DNA of 40,953 nt from an uncultured Clostridium sp. (lineage in GTDB: Bacteria; Bacillota; Clostridia; Clostridiales; Clostridiaceae), in the NCBI RefSeq assembly GCF_947039605.1, contig NZ_CAMQZG010000030.1, forward strand, positions 1-40,953, in the 5' to 3' direction. Under the pieces are notes generated by a model, which saw only the letters and a list, made by a program, of their open reading frames with translations, was not told the DNA's origin and did not search any database. Positions 17,326 to 25,513 of this stretch are shown piece after piece. A program made the position numbers and the translations under genes. How positions within the stretch are numbered: position 1 is the stretch's first letter; each line of letters opens with the position of its first letter.

Positions 17326-17778
17326 ACTTAACATCTCACCTGCTCTAATCATTAATTCCTGTTTACTAATAACGCCCGATTTATATTGGACTCCAAGGGC
17401 TATCATATAATTTGTAATCATTTTATCCTGAAAATCAAATCCTTCAAGTTCCTCATTAATTGTTCTAAGTCCTAGTTCTGAATCAATAATATTAACAAAG
17501 TAGTCAATCAGTTTATTGTAAAAGCTCATATCCTCCTCTAAATTTTTTATAGTATCTAAGTTAAAGTATTCCCCTAAAAAATATCTATATGTATATATGT
17601 AGACATCCTCTAATGATTCAAAATATGAATAAAAAGTAATCCTTGGAATTTCTGACTTCTTACATATATCTACAACTTTTGCTTTATCAAAGCTTTTTTC
17701 TAAAAAAACTTCACTTGCACCCTCTAATATTTTTTTTTGTTTATCTTTATCTAAATTTAAAAATGTTTGGCTTGGCAT
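17311..17778 (-). CDS. TetR family transcriptional regulator, 155 aa
   Basis: The N-terminal 50 residues hold the TetR helix-turn-helix (KILEGASEVFLEKSFDKAKVVDICKKSEIPRITFYSYF region, residues 16-53, with the usual FYSYF end). The C-terminal ligand domain is short, about 100 residues against 140 or more in most members, and may be reduced. GGGAGTGA precedes the ATG. As first gene of a run with the dehydrogenase-like gene and the ABC exporter, it is the likely local repressor of them. Confidence 0.85.
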   Translation of the reverse strand: MPSQTFLNLDKDKQKKILEGASEVFLEKSFDKAKVVDICKKSEIPRITFYSYFESLEDVYIYTYRYFLGEYFNLDTIKNLEEDMSFYNKLIDYFVNIIDSELGLRTINEELEGFDFQDKMITNYMIALGVQYKSGVISKQELMIRAGEMLSNIQK

Positions 17779-17861
17779 TTTTAATCACTCCCATATTTTT
17801 CTTTAGTTTAACACTATCTATAATACAAAAAAAAATCCAAAAATAATATAATTACTTTTGA

Positions 17862-17896
17862 ATAGAAAAAGAGTCTAGATGTATCCCATCTAGACT
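17862..17896 (-). terminator. Terminator of the small membrane protein gene
   Basis: AGTCTAGATG and CATCTAGACT form a perfect 10-bp stem (17872-17881 with 17887-17896) and CTCTTTTTC follows on the minus strand. Confidence 0.75.
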
Positions 17897-17914
17897 TATA
17901 TAAAATATATTTTT

Positions 17915-18232
17915 TTAAATTAATGCGATAACCATATTAACGCTCATTGAAACAATAAGTATTATCTTTGATAAAAAGAACATTCTTTGCTTTATAACTA
18001 AAGCTGAGATTGCTGCTATTCCACCTATAACTGCTATAAGTCTATCTATATAAAACTCCCCTGGCATTGAAATATATGCCACTATAGCTAATAATATAGC
18101 AAAAACAACTACACCGATATATACTCTTATATCTTTTGCTAACCTTCCATTCTTATAAAATAACGTAGCACCTGAAATCGCAAATAAAATCAACATTAGA
18201 CTTGCTAATGACCATACTGTTGCTATACTCAT
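17915..18232 (-). CDS. Small membrane protein, 105 aa
   Basis: The protein is nearly all hydrophobic, with four predicted membrane segments and a basic loop after the first (KNGRLAKDIR). Size and number of segments resemble the AzlD subunits of branched-chain amino acid exporters, but the typical arginine/proline signature is not seen and no AzlC partner is adjacent, so I do not assign it. AAGGAGG precedes the ATG at a good distance. Confidence 0.7.
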   Translation of the reverse strand: MSIATVWSLASLMLILFAISGATLFYKNGRLAKDIRVYIGVVVFAILLAIVAYISMPGEFYIDRLIAVIGGIAAISALVIKQRMFFLSKIILIVSMSVNMVIALI

Positions 18233-18637
18233 ATTTACGCCTCCTTAAATTTTTTTCATCCACTATTTAAAATCTATTTTTATTATATACTTTCTTTCGA
18301 CATTTTTCGTCAAGTTTAATAAGAATTAACTTTATGTTTAAACTTTGTTCTTTATTCCCCCAAAACAATTAAATTTCTTTTACAAAAATACTACACTCAA
18401 AAAAAAGCAAATTTTTTTATAACATTTAAACTACTTTTTAATACATTTAAATCCTTTAATTTCTTAATATTTTTTTAACACAAAGTCCATTATAGTCAGA
18501 TACTCTATCAAAGTCCAGAACTTATTTTAGTATAATATTAAATTTAATTTAACTTTTTTTAAAAACCTTTTAAATTCACACTTTAACAACAATTAGCATA
18601 AATAAACAATATAACAGTAATTTTCAGGGAGATTTAA
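18233..18637. other. 405-base gene-free stretch between divergent genes
   Basis: Very AT-rich. It holds a TATAAT (18531-18536) suited to the plus-strand 96-aa gene, and upstream of it a 9-bp direct repeat, CAAAGTCCA, at 18481-18489 and 18509-18517 (28-base period). No coding sequence, terminator or recognised RNA motif was seen. Confidence 0.5.
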
Positions 18638-18928
18638 ATGGAAAATCAATTAGATTTACTAAAATTCAACGAACAAGTTATACTTAACCTAGATGTTAGT
18701 GATGATAAAATTTTCAAAGTAATTTTAGCTTTAGAATGCATCTTAGAATTTGAAAGCTATAAAGCTTTTGATTCTATTAAACTTTGTAAATATATAAATA
18801 TACCATTTGAGGATATAGACTCTTATTTCGATATACTTATAAATAATAATATACTTATCAAAACTGAAACAAACTCTGCTTTTCTAAGTTTATATAAACT
18901 TAACCTTGATTATGGTTATGAATTATAA
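18638..18928 (+). CDS. Small acidic protein of unknown function, 96 aa
   Basis: A soluble, Asp/Leu/Ile-rich protein with alternating helices; the middle (YKAFDSIKLCKYINIPFE onward) could form a winged-helix-like fold, as in short regulators that read a repeated helix-turn-helix plan, but no family is recognisable. GGGAG lies seven bases before the ATG and a perfect palindromic terminator follows, so it is a real, independently transcribed gene. Confidence 0.7.
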   Translation: MENQLDLLKFNEQVILNLDVSDDKIFKVILALECILEFESYKAFDSIKLCKYINIPFEDIDSYFDILINNNILIKTETNSAFLSLYKLNLDYGYEL

Positions 18929-18972
18929 AAAAGCAGAATCAAATTAGATATCTAATTTGATTCTGCTTTTTT
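18927..18972. terminator. Perfect palindromic bidirectional terminator
   Basis: A 46-base perfect palindrome: GCAGAATCAAATTAGAT followed by its exact reverse complement, flanked by six A and six T. It serves the plus-strand 96-aa gene and the convergent minus-strand gene. Confidence 0.93.
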
Positions 18973-18974
18973 AT

Positions 18975-19532
18975 TTAGCCTTGTAATAAAAAATTATACT
19001 CTTTATAATCATTTATTACACCTAGCCATTTATTAAATCTTTTTTTAATATTCTCTAGATCAAATTTTAAATCTTTGCTAATATTAAAAAGTCTTACATA
19101 CTCTTTGTAATCATCATCTATTCTTACTTCATTTCCGTATCCATTATCTTTTAAATAATCCATAAAAATTTCTGATTTATAATTTCTTTTTTTGAATCTA
19201 AATTTGCCATACATTCTGACTTCTATTAGTTCATCTGTTTCATAAACTTGACTATTGTATCTAGTCGATAATTTATATGGTAGGCTAATTTCTAGTACTT
19301 CTCCACCAATATTCTCTGCTTCTGATATGTACACTAGTTTTTTGCTTGGATTTTTTTCTCCAACTTTGCAACTTTCTCCAAATGAACACCAAACTTTGTT
19401 TCCGCCATCTATTAGTTCAAATGTGTCTACTTCTTCTTTTAGACTTCCCCATTGCTTTTTACCTACGCATGTTTCTTCTTCTATAGCAGCTTGTATAGCA
19501 TCTATAATTTGTTTTCTTCTATCCGTTCCCAT
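18975..19532 (-). CDS. Cytoplasmic protein of unknown function, 185 aa
   Basis: Soluble, charged, without signal or membrane segment. The N-terminal half has Trp/Gly/Cys-rich turns (KKQWGSL, NKVWCSFGESCKVG), and the C-terminal half is helical with many Tyr, Lys and Asp. I recognise no domain. The ribosome binding site is weak (AAAGG about 16 bases before the ATG). The neighbour upstream is the signal peptidase gene, 114 bases away, with no clear terminator between. Confidence 0.65.
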   Translation of the reverse strand: MGTDRRKQIIDAIQAAIEEETCVGKKQWGSLKEEVDTFELIDGGNKVWCSFGESCKVGEKNPSKKLVYISEAENIGGEVLEISLPYKLSTRYNSQVYETDELIEVRMYGKFRFKKRNYKSEIFMDYLKDNGYGNEVRIDDDYKEYVRLFNISKDLKFDLENIKKRFNKWLGVINDYKEYNFLLQG

Positions 19533-19646
19533 AATACTTACATTCTGCCTTTCTTTATTTTATTTTACTCTCTCTTTTTTAGTCACTTATCTATTATAGA
19601 TTAAAGAGTCTAATCAGTCTATCAATTTTTTTAATTTAGTAAATTA

Positions 19647-20174
19647 TTATACCATCTTCCATTTGCTCACGCTAAAAATTACTTTTCCATATATTGATTT
19701 ATTAAAATCTATATATCCAACATCATTACTTCTACTATCTAAACTAATATTTCTATTATCTCCCATAATAAAAATTTTACCCTCTGGAACTTCAAATTCT
19801 TGATTTCTTCCTCGCATCACTTCTTTTAAATATGGTTCAGAAATTAAAATATTATTTATATAAAGTTTATTGTCTTCTATTTTTATCAAATCCCCCCCTA
19901 TTCCTATTATTCTTTTTATAACCCTTGTTTCTTTACCTTTATAGTCTATGTCTAGTATTGCTATATCGCCTCTATTTATCTCTTCAAAATTATATAATTT
20001 ATCTATACACAAAATTTCTCCATTTGTCATAGTACTCTCCATAGATTTTCCTATTATATATGTAAAACCAATACTTAAATAAACTCCAATCCCTGTAAGT
20101 ATAACTAAAGATAATAATACTATTTTTTTAATTTTATTCATCTTTTCCACTGCATCACTTCCAATATATTCCAT
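19647..20174 (-). CDS. lepB: Type I signal peptidase, 175 aa
   Basis: One N-terminal membrane segment (about 15-37) is followed by the serine/lysine dyad: Ser44 in GKSMESTM and Lys87 in TRVIKRIIGIGGD. The third signature, FIMGDNRNISLDSR (135-148), is complete. The enzyme removes signal peptides from exported proteins such as the wall hydrolases in this window. The start given is the outermost ATG, which lacks a ribosome binding site and has a TATAAT-like sequence ten bases before it. GTG at 20150 (after GGAAGTG) or ATG at 20141 may be the real start; both keep all the motifs. Confidence 0.92.
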   Translation of the reverse strand: MEYIGSDAVEKMNKIKKIVLLSLVILTGIGVYLSIGFTYIIGKSMESTMTNGEILCIDKLYNFEEINRGDIAILDIDYKGKETRVIKRIIGIGGDLIKIEDNKLYINNILISEPYLKEVMRGRNQEFEVPEGKIFIMGDNRNISLDSRSNDVGYIDFNKSIYGKVIFSVSKWKMV

Positions 20175-20230
20175 TTATATATATTATAGTACCATTTTTA
20201 TAAATTTAAAATATATTTTTGCTAAAAACA

Positions 20231-20270
20231 CAAAAAAAGTTGTATGCTTAAATTAAGCATACAACTTTTT
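20231..20270. terminator. Bidirectional palindromic terminator
   Basis: GTTGTATGCTTAA and TTAAGCATACAAC pair perfectly, with A and T runs at the flanks. It ends the gene for the DnaA-domain-like protein. Confidence 0.9.
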
Positions 20271-20281
20271 TATCTCTCTAT

Positions 20282-20884
20282 TTAATCAATAGCCACTATT
20301 TCTATTGATTTTGCTTCTGGAAAAACTGCCTTTAATACCTCTAAAACCATATCTTTATATCTAACTTCTACAATACCTCTTGTAAAATCATTAGCTGCTG
20401 GAAACTTAAAATGTGTTTTACTTATTTTACTTAAGTTTTCAACACCTGTTTTAAGCCATGTATCATATCTGACTTCACTTTTCATTATGTCTTTTAATTT
20501 TTCTCTAAAGTTTTTCATATCTTTTTTATCTATCTTAAAATCATCTTCTGATATTCTTTCTTTTTCTACTTTAGCTTTACTTATCGTACTTTTTATATTT
20601 TCATTTGAAAGTTTAATAAATTCTTTTGTTGATAGCTCATCCACTTTTTTCTTTTTTTCTTCTGAATCTATCTTTTTATTTTTTATTAAAGTGAATTTAT
20701 TATTAGTTCGTCCAGTGTTCTCACCCACAACTTTTAAATTAGAATTCACTTTATTTATTTCTCCTATTACCGATATATCTGCTTTTAAACTTTCTATTTC
20801 TATTTTCATTTCTATCAATTCACTTCTTAACTTAGAAATTTCTTCTATAAGAACTTTTATTTCTGGGTTTCCCACTCCAAACAC
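20282..20884 (-). CDS. Coiled-coil protein with a C-terminal DnaA domain I-like module, 200 aa
   Basis: Residues 8-40 are a predicted coiled coil with leucine/isoleucine heptads. A Lys/Ser-rich, probably flexible linker runs to about 120. Residues 122-198 follow the pattern of the DnaA N-terminal domain: a first helix, TWLK (142-145, the SxxTWL-type signature), a short strand, FKFPAANDFTRGIVEVRY (159-176), a helix VLEVLKAVF, and a last strand SIEIVAI. There is no AAA ATPase or DNA-binding domain. In DnaA this domain self-associates and binds helicase and regulators, so a partner or modulator role in replication is possible but is inference. It lies next to recQ on the same strand. Confidence 0.75.
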   Translation of the reverse strand: MFGVGNPEIKVLIEEISKLRSELIEMKIEIESLKADISVIGEINKVNSNLKVVGENTGRTNNKFTLIKNKKIDSEEKKKKVDELSTKEFIKLSNENIKSTISKAKVEKERISEDDFKIDKKDMKNFREKLKDIMKSEVRYDTWLKTGVENLSKISKTHFKFPAANDFTRGIVEVRYKDMVLEVLKAVFPEAKSIEIVAID

Positions 20885-20975
20885 ACCCCTTTTTTCTATA
20901 TTCCCCTCAAGTTCAACACTTTTCTGCTAATTACTTATATTTTAGCATATTTTCACAATATTTTAATATATTTTT

Positions 20976-21008
20976 TTCAATAGCAATTTATTTAAAATTG
21001 CTATTGAA
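20976..21008. other. 14-bp perfect hairpin without a T tract
   Basis: TTCAATAGCAATTT (20976-20989) and AAATTGCTATTGAA (20995-21008) pair perfectly around ATTTA. On the minus strand, the direction of both neighbouring genes, no T run follows; A residues do. It lies between recQ and its downstream neighbour, after the recQ terminator. Confidence 0.6.
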
Positions 21009-21037
21009 TCCTTTTCAAGTAAAATTTTTTATTCTAT

Positions 21038-21073
21038 AAAAAGGTAATCATTCATTATTACTATATCCTTTTT
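21038..21073 (-). terminator. Probable terminator of recQ
   Basis: On the minus strand AAAAAGG and CCTTTTT, with an inner GTAAT/ATTAC stem, form an imperfect hairpin followed by T residues. Confidence 0.5.
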
Positions 21074-21074
21074 T

Positions 21075-22853
21075 TCAGCTATTTATTTTTTGTTTTTTAT
21101 AATCTCTAATTATAGTTCTTATAAATGCTCCATATTTTCTTATTTTTTCTTCCTGAAGTCCCTCTATCTTCGTTAATTCTTCATTAGTTTCCGGCAGTTT
21201 ATTTACTATATCTATAAGAATATTATCAGTGAAAATATTATATGGTTTTACATCTTCTCTAACTGATAAATCCTTCCTAAGAATTCTAAACTTCTTAAAT
21301 AATTCTTGATCTAAACAAATATCTGTACCACTTTCTTCTATTTTAAGATAAACTTTCTCTTCACCCTTTAAAATACGTATAGACTTCTCATTAAGTTTAA
21401 CCATTATCCTTGTATTTTCTCTTCTATCTAAATATCCCTGCTTTATAAGTTCTGATAGTATTGCCCTTATCATACCACCTGAATACTCAGGCATTATTCT
21501 AAATGTAGAAAGCTCATAATATCTATTTTGTTCTACTTTTGGCCCTCTTATCCCTCTTAAAATATCTACTAAAACACTTTCTCCAACTTTTTCTTTAGTT
21601 CTATATATACATGAGAGTATCATTTGACTTTCTCTTGTCATATCCCTTATCTCATTATTATGTAAACAATAACTACAAGCATTACAATAATCTAAAGTAT
21701 TTTCTTCTGAAAAATACTTTAATATAAAACTTCTATAACATGCCTTTTGCTCACAAAAATCAACTATTTTTTGAAGTTTTCTAAGTTCGCTCTCTCTCCT
21801 GCCCATTTCAACACTCGTATTAATTAAATACTCAACTGTAGCTATATCATCCCTATTATATAGTAGGAAACACTCCGCTCTACTTCCATCTCTTCCAGCT
21901 CTCCCAATTTCTTGATAATAACTTTCTATATTTTTAGGTATAGATGAATGAATGACATATCTAACATTAGATTTATCAATTCCCATTCCAAATGCATTTG
22001 TTGCAACAATTAAATTACTATCTTCTTTTAAGAACTCTTCTTGATTTTTGTTTTTGTCTTTATAATCCATTTTACCATGATACTTAGATGCATAAAAACC
22101 TCGTTCATTTAAATATAAATGTAATGCATCTACTTCTTTTGTTGTATTACAATATATAATCCCTGCTTTATCTTCATTTTCTCTTACCTGTGAACTTATA
22201 AAACTTAGCTTATCATCCTCATTTAACACTGAAATTTCTAAATTATCTCTATTAAAACTTCCAATATAACTAAATGGATTTTCTAAATTCAAAAGCTTTA
22301 TTGTATCTGATATAACCTCTTTTGTTGCTGTTGCTGTAAATGCTGTTACCACAGGTCTTTTTGATAATTTTTTAATAAATGGCTCTATATTTCTATAACT
22401 TTTTCTAAAATCATGCCCCCACATAGAAACGCAATGTGCCTCATCTACTGCAACTTGACTTATATTTATATGTTTTAGCTTACTCACAAAAAAACTTGAC
22501 TCTAACCTCTCTGGTGTTATGTAAAGTAGCTTTATCTCTTCATTCTTAATTTTTTCTAAAATACTATCTGATTCTTCTAATGTCAGTGCTGAATTTATAT
22601 AATCTGCTGATATTCCTATTTCTCTAGCAGAATCCACTTGATCCTTCATAAGAGAAACAAGAGGACTTATAACTATTGTTAGCCCTTCAAACAATATAGC
22701 TGGAATTTGATAACAAATCGACTTACCACCACCAGTTGGAAGTATACAAAATGTATCATTTCCTTTTAAAATACTATTTATAACTTCATATTGTCCTTGC
22801 TTAAAACTGTCATAACCAAAAAATTTCTTTAAAATAATACTTGCTCTATTCAT
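21075..22853 (-). CDS. recQ: ATP-dependent DNA helicase RecQ, 592 aa
   Basis: The superfamily 2 helicase core carries PTGGGKS (Walker A), VDEAHCVSMWGHDFR (DEAH box and aromatic loop), TATAT, and QEIGRAGRDG (motif VI). A RecQ zinc domain with four cysteines follows (FCEQKACYR and YCNACSYC), then a winged-helix RQC domain and a C-terminal HRDC domain ending near the stop. RecQ unwinds recombination intermediates and stalled forks. I chose the ATG at 22853, since GGGAGG/AGAGG sites lie just before it; the upstream ATG at 22874 would place them inside the gene. Confidence 0.95.
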   Translation of the reverse strand: MNRASIILKKFFGYDSFKQGQYEVINSILKGNDTFCILPTGGGKSICYQIPAILFEGLTIVISPLVSLMKDQVDSAREIGISADYINSALTLEESDSILEKIKNEEIKLLYITPERLESSFFVSKLKHINISQVAVDEAHCVSMWGHDFRKSYRNIEPFIKKLSKRPVVTAFTATATKEVISDTIKLLNLENPFSYIGSFNRDNLEISVLNEDDKLSFISSQVRENEDKAGIIYCNTTKEVDALHLYLNERGFYASKYHGKMDYKDKNKNQEEFLKEDSNLIVATNAFGMGIDKSNVRYVIHSSIPKNIESYYQEIGRAGRDGSRAECFLLYNRDDIATVEYLINTSVEMGRRESELRKLQKIVDFCEQKACYRSFILKYFSEENTLDYCNACSYCLHNNEIRDMTRESQMILSCIYRTKEKVGESVLVDILRGIRGPKVEQNRYYELSTFRIMPEYSGGMIRAILSELIKQGYLDRRENTRIMVKLNEKSIRILKGEEKVYLKIEESGTDICLDQELFKKFRILRKDLSVREDVKPYNIFTDNILIDIVNKLPETNEELTKIEGLQEEKIRKYGAFIRTIIRDYKKQKINS

Positions 22854-23002
22854 TCCTCTTCCCTCCCTACTCATTACTAATTATAAACATCTTTTTATAA
22901 TATTATATCTAAGAGAAGTTTATTTTTCAAAATAATGCATAAAAAAAGTTAAATTACTTAAAATATAGTTGTAAGAGAAAATCATTTTTTTGATTTCTAC
23001 TT

Positions 23003-23066
23003 AAAAAAGAGCCTTCCTTTATGAGATGAGTTTTTCTCATCATATAAAGAAGGCTCTTGATTTTTT
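23003..23066. terminator. Bidirectional terminator after the 105-aa protein gene
   Basis: AAGAGCCTTC pairs with GAAGGCTCTT, with inner ATGAG/CTCAT pairing, and A and T runs at the flanks. The long stem separates this gene from recQ. Confidence 0.88.
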
Positions 23067-23382
23067 ACTTTATAAATAAATATGACTTTATATTTACTTC
23101 ACCAGATTCCTCTTTTAATATCTTTAATTTAATATTAACTTCACTATTAACATCTATATTCTTATATATAATATATTCTTTCTCCTTATAAATCATCTTT
23201 AAATTAACTAAATCATCTATATCATCTACATTTAAAAAAACTGTTTTTTCATAATCATTTTTTATTTTCAAAACTTCTATAGGGATTTTATCTCCAGCGT
23301 AAGTTATCACTATATCCCTTATTGTCTCACCAGTTAAATTAATTAAATTTATGATGGTTACATTATCTTTTAAATTTATCAC
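23065..23382 (-). CDS. Small beta-rich protein of unknown function, 105 aa
   Basis: No signal peptide or membrane segment. The pattern of alternating Ile/Val and charged residues (TIINLINLTGETIRDIVITY near the start) suggests a single beta-sandwich domain, perhaps like small structural domains that bind larger partners. I do not recognise the family. GGGGG-type purine sequence precedes the ATG. Confidence 0.65.
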   Translation of the reverse strand: MINLKDNVTIINLINLTGETIRDIVITYAGDKIPIEVLKIKNDYEKTVFLNVDDIDDLVNLKMIYKEKEYIIYKNIDVNSEVNIKLKILKEESGEVNIKSYLFIK

Positions 23383-23467
23383 TTAACACACCCCCTATAT
23401 ATTTAATATTCTACAACTTAGAATTGAAATCCTCTTTAATTTCCTAATTTTACCTTTTATTTACTAT

Positions 23468-23500
23468 AAAAAAATCCTTAGCTCTATACCAAGGATTTTT
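23468..23500. terminator. Terminator of the ThiE-like gene
   Basis: AAAAATCCTT and AAGGATTTTT form the main stem with an inner G-C pair; T run follows on the minus strand. Confidence 0.8.
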
Positions 23501-23524
23501 ATAATATATCATTTATCAAAAAAA

Positions 23525-24148
23525 TTATAATTTTTCTATTTTCTTCTTTAATTTATCACTATACAAATCACTAAATATAACACTAGAGCTTCCAATTAAA
23601 CCATCTATAAGTGATTTGTTATCATACCTATCAAACTGTGATTTCATTCCATACGTTCCATAAATATTCCCTTTATATATATCTCTTAAAAAAATCATAT
23701 TCTCTTCTGTTATTACATCTATCTTATCGTTTTCAATTCCTTCAAGACCTTTGCCAACCGTAATATAATCAAGTTTATACTCTTTAATCTCACTGAGCAT
23801 TTTTTTATTATCTACCGTTAATCCAATTATTTTATTTTCACCTATTAGACTTCTTGCTATATCTGCTCTCATATCTGATTTTCCAAGATGTACTCCATCA
23901 GCATTCACAGCAATTGCTATATCAATTCTATCATTAACTAAAAATATTACTCTATGTTTTCTGCATATTTCTTTTATCATATTTGCCTCATAAACCATTT
24001 CTCTAACTGATTTACTTTTTGCTCTATACTGCACTACTGATACTCCTGATTTTATTGCTTCGTCTAATCCTTTTAATAACTCCTCTAATTTCATATTTTC
24101 ATCTGTTACTAAATATAATTTTCTTTCACTAAATCTCAAGAACCTCAC
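23525..24148 (-). CDS. Diverged thiamine-phosphate synthase (ThiE/TenI) family protein, 207 aa
   Basis: The N-terminal half fits ThiE well: LYLVTDEN (11-18), VVQYRAK (38-44), FLVNDRIDIAIAVNADGVHLGKSD (69-92) and IIGLTVDN (107-114). The C-terminal half does not: after DYITVG (128-133) the usual P-T-x-T-K loop and the GGI phosphate-binding strand are missing, and the region around NIYGTYGMKS replaces them. The enzyme normally joins the pyrimidine pyrophosphate and thiazole phosphate. This protein may be a TenI-type or inactive relative. No thiamine genes or TPP riboswitch are near. The start is ambiguous: GTG at 24148 has no good ribosome binding site, and TTG at 24139 follows GTGAGG closely. 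Confidence 0.75.
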   Translation of the reverse strand: MRFLRFSERKLYLVTDENMKLEELLKGLDEAIKSGVSVVQYRAKSKSVREMVYEANMIKEICRKHRVIFLVNDRIDIAIAVNADGVHLGKSDMRADIARSLIGENKIIGLTVDNKKMLSEIKEYKLDYITVGKGLEGIENDKIDVITEENMIFLRDIYKGNIYGTYGMKSQFDRYDNKSLIDGLIGSSSVIFSDLYSDKLKKKIEKL

Positions 24149-24292
24149 CCCATTTTAATACTTTTTAATTTATAATTATCTATATTGTAATAATATTGTT
24201 AAGCCTAAAATAACTAGTATTTTATATAATTAAACTAAGGTTATATATTAATCTCTCTCAAATCCCAAAGAAACAAACAAAATTATAATGAG

Positions 24293-24328
24293 CAAAGTCT
24301 AGATAATCCCTCTAGATTTTGTTTTTTT
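24293..24328 (+). terminator. Orphan intrinsic terminator on the plus strand
   Basis: CAAAGTCTAG and CTAGATTTTG pair over ten positions (one G-T) and are followed by seven T. There is no T run in the minus direction. No plus-strand gene lies upstream between 18928 and here, so it may end a small RNA. Confidence 0.6.
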
Positions 24329-24443
24329 CATTTCTTTTAAAATTCAAATCTTAATTTCTATAATATTTTTATTTCTTTGAATATGTTACAAATATTTTTT
24401 ATAACCACTTAACTTAAACCCTATATTTTATTATTATATAAAG

Positions 24444-24479
24444 CAAAAAAAGAAGATATACCTATTTATACATCTTCTT
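24444..24479 (-). terminator. Terminator of the small lipoprotein gene
   Basis: On the minus strand GAAGAAGAT and an inner TAT pair with ATATCTTCTT, followed by seven T. Confidence 0.75.
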
Positions 24480-24495
24480 CCTCTTAAAATTTAAT

Positions 24496-24855
24496 TTACT
24501 TCACATTTTTTTGTTGGTCTAACCCTTTTATATATTCTATTGCTTTATTAACTTTATTCTCATCATTTTTAGGAACTATTTTTTTCACAAAATTAAGTTC
24601 ATCAACTGCCTGTGAATATGTTATTTTATTATTTTCCGCCTCTTGTACTATATATGATATTTTTTCAACTGCAACTCTCTGAACTTGCACCCTCTCAGTT
24701 GTGTTAAGTCCATGTATATCTTCTAATACTTGTTGATAATTCCCAGCCTTAACGTCATTTATAACCTCTTCCTTTGTAGCATTTATGCAAGATATAAAAA
24801 AAATAGCAAATAAACAAGTTACTATAGATAAAACTAATTTCTTTTTATTCCTCAA
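24496..24855 (-). CDS. Putative small lipoprotein, 119 aa
   Basis: A basic N-terminus and hydrophobic stretch lead to FFISC, with Cys23 as the likely lipidated residue; the -3 position is Phe instead of the common Leu. The mature part of about 95 residues is helical and charged. No family is recognised. GGAGG precedes the ATG. Confidence 0.75.
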   Translation of the reverse strand: MRNKKKLVLSIVTCLFAIFFISCINATKEEVINDVKAGNYQQVLEDIHGLNTTERVQVQRVAVEKISYIVQEAENNKITYSQAVDELNFVKKIVPKNDENKVNKAIEYIKGLDQQKNVK

Positions 24856-24918
24856 TATTTACACCTCCTATATTAAAATATCTAGAATTAGTTTGTATAT
24901 TTTTTTCATTTCTATACA

Positions 24919-24954
24919 TAAAAAAAAGAGCCTGGAACTTCTCCCAAACTCTTA
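24919..24954 (-). terminator. Terminator of the 184-aa protein gene
   Basis: On the minus strand AAGAGTTTGG pairs with CCAGGCTCTT (two G-T pairs), followed by a long T run. Confidence 0.8.
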
Positions 24955-24958
24955 AACT

Positions 24959-25513
24959 TTATAAATATTTCACTCCAAATTTTAAAATAAAATAATCATC
25001 TTCTATTTTCAAAATATAAATATCACTTACATTATAGAAAAATGCATCATATATAAAATCACTATCACACACAAGTTTCCAATATTTTGATCCTCTAAGT
25101 CCTAGCTCATCCATCATATAATTTAATATATAATTATTTACCGATGTCTTATTTTTATTCTCACTATATTTTACTACTCTATTAGTAATCCAAACTCTTA
25201 AAATAGAGTCTAGCTCTTTCTCAAAAGTATTTATAACCTTAAAACTTAAAACTTGATTATAGCTCTCTTCTATAAAGCTTAAAATTCTTTCCCCTTCTGT
25301 ATTACCAAGATTTAACCATCCCATACTACCTCTAATATTCTCATCTTCTCTTATGTACTCTTCACAATAACTTCTAAAACTTTCTTCTGGACTTTCTAAA
25401 AAATTTATTTTTTCAAAACCAAAATCATATTGCATATCTGAATCTGCCATAGACTGAATATCTGCCATAGCTTTCAAATATCCATCTAATTTCAAAGCAT
25501 CCTTACAAATCAT
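24959..25513 (-). CDS. Cytoplasmic protein of unknown function, 184 aa
   Basis: Soluble and mostly helical, with a small beta-rich C-terminus (IYILKIEDDYFILKFG). No known domain is recognisable. GGGGGATGGGAG-type purines precede the ATG, and the gene has its own terminator and is divergent from the DUF2164 gene. Confidence 0.65.
   Translation of the reverse strand: MICKDALKLDGYLKAMADIQSMADSDMQYDFGFEKINFLESPEESFRSYCEEYIREDENIRGSMGWLNLGNTEGERILSFIEESYNQVLSFKVINTFEKELDSILRVWITNRVVKYSENKNKTSVNNYILNYMMDELGLRGSKYWKLVCDSDFIYDAFFYNVSDIYILKIEDDYFILKFGVKYL

Larger units (their letters stand above)
24149..24495. other. 347-base gene-free stretch with an orphan plus-strand terminator
   Basis: AT-rich, without coding sequence on either strand. 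It contains a terminator-like hairpin pointing to the plus strand (24293-24328) although no plus-strand gene lies upstream, and near its right end the terminator of the lipoprotein gene. No riboswitch motif was seen. Confidence 0.5.

Noticed and set aside
17915-18232. AzlD branched-chain amino acid exporter subunit
   Set aside because: Size and membrane segments fit, but the family's arginine/proline signature and an AzlC neighbour are lacking.
20487-20930. 147-codon open frame on the plus strand
   Set aside because: Shadow of the DnaA-domain-like gene: Phe/Ser-rich, no ribosome binding site and no homology-like motifs.
24149-24240. TPP riboswitch before the ThiE-like gene
   Set aside because: I looked for the CUGAGA and ACCUGAUC boxes on the minus strand and saw neither.
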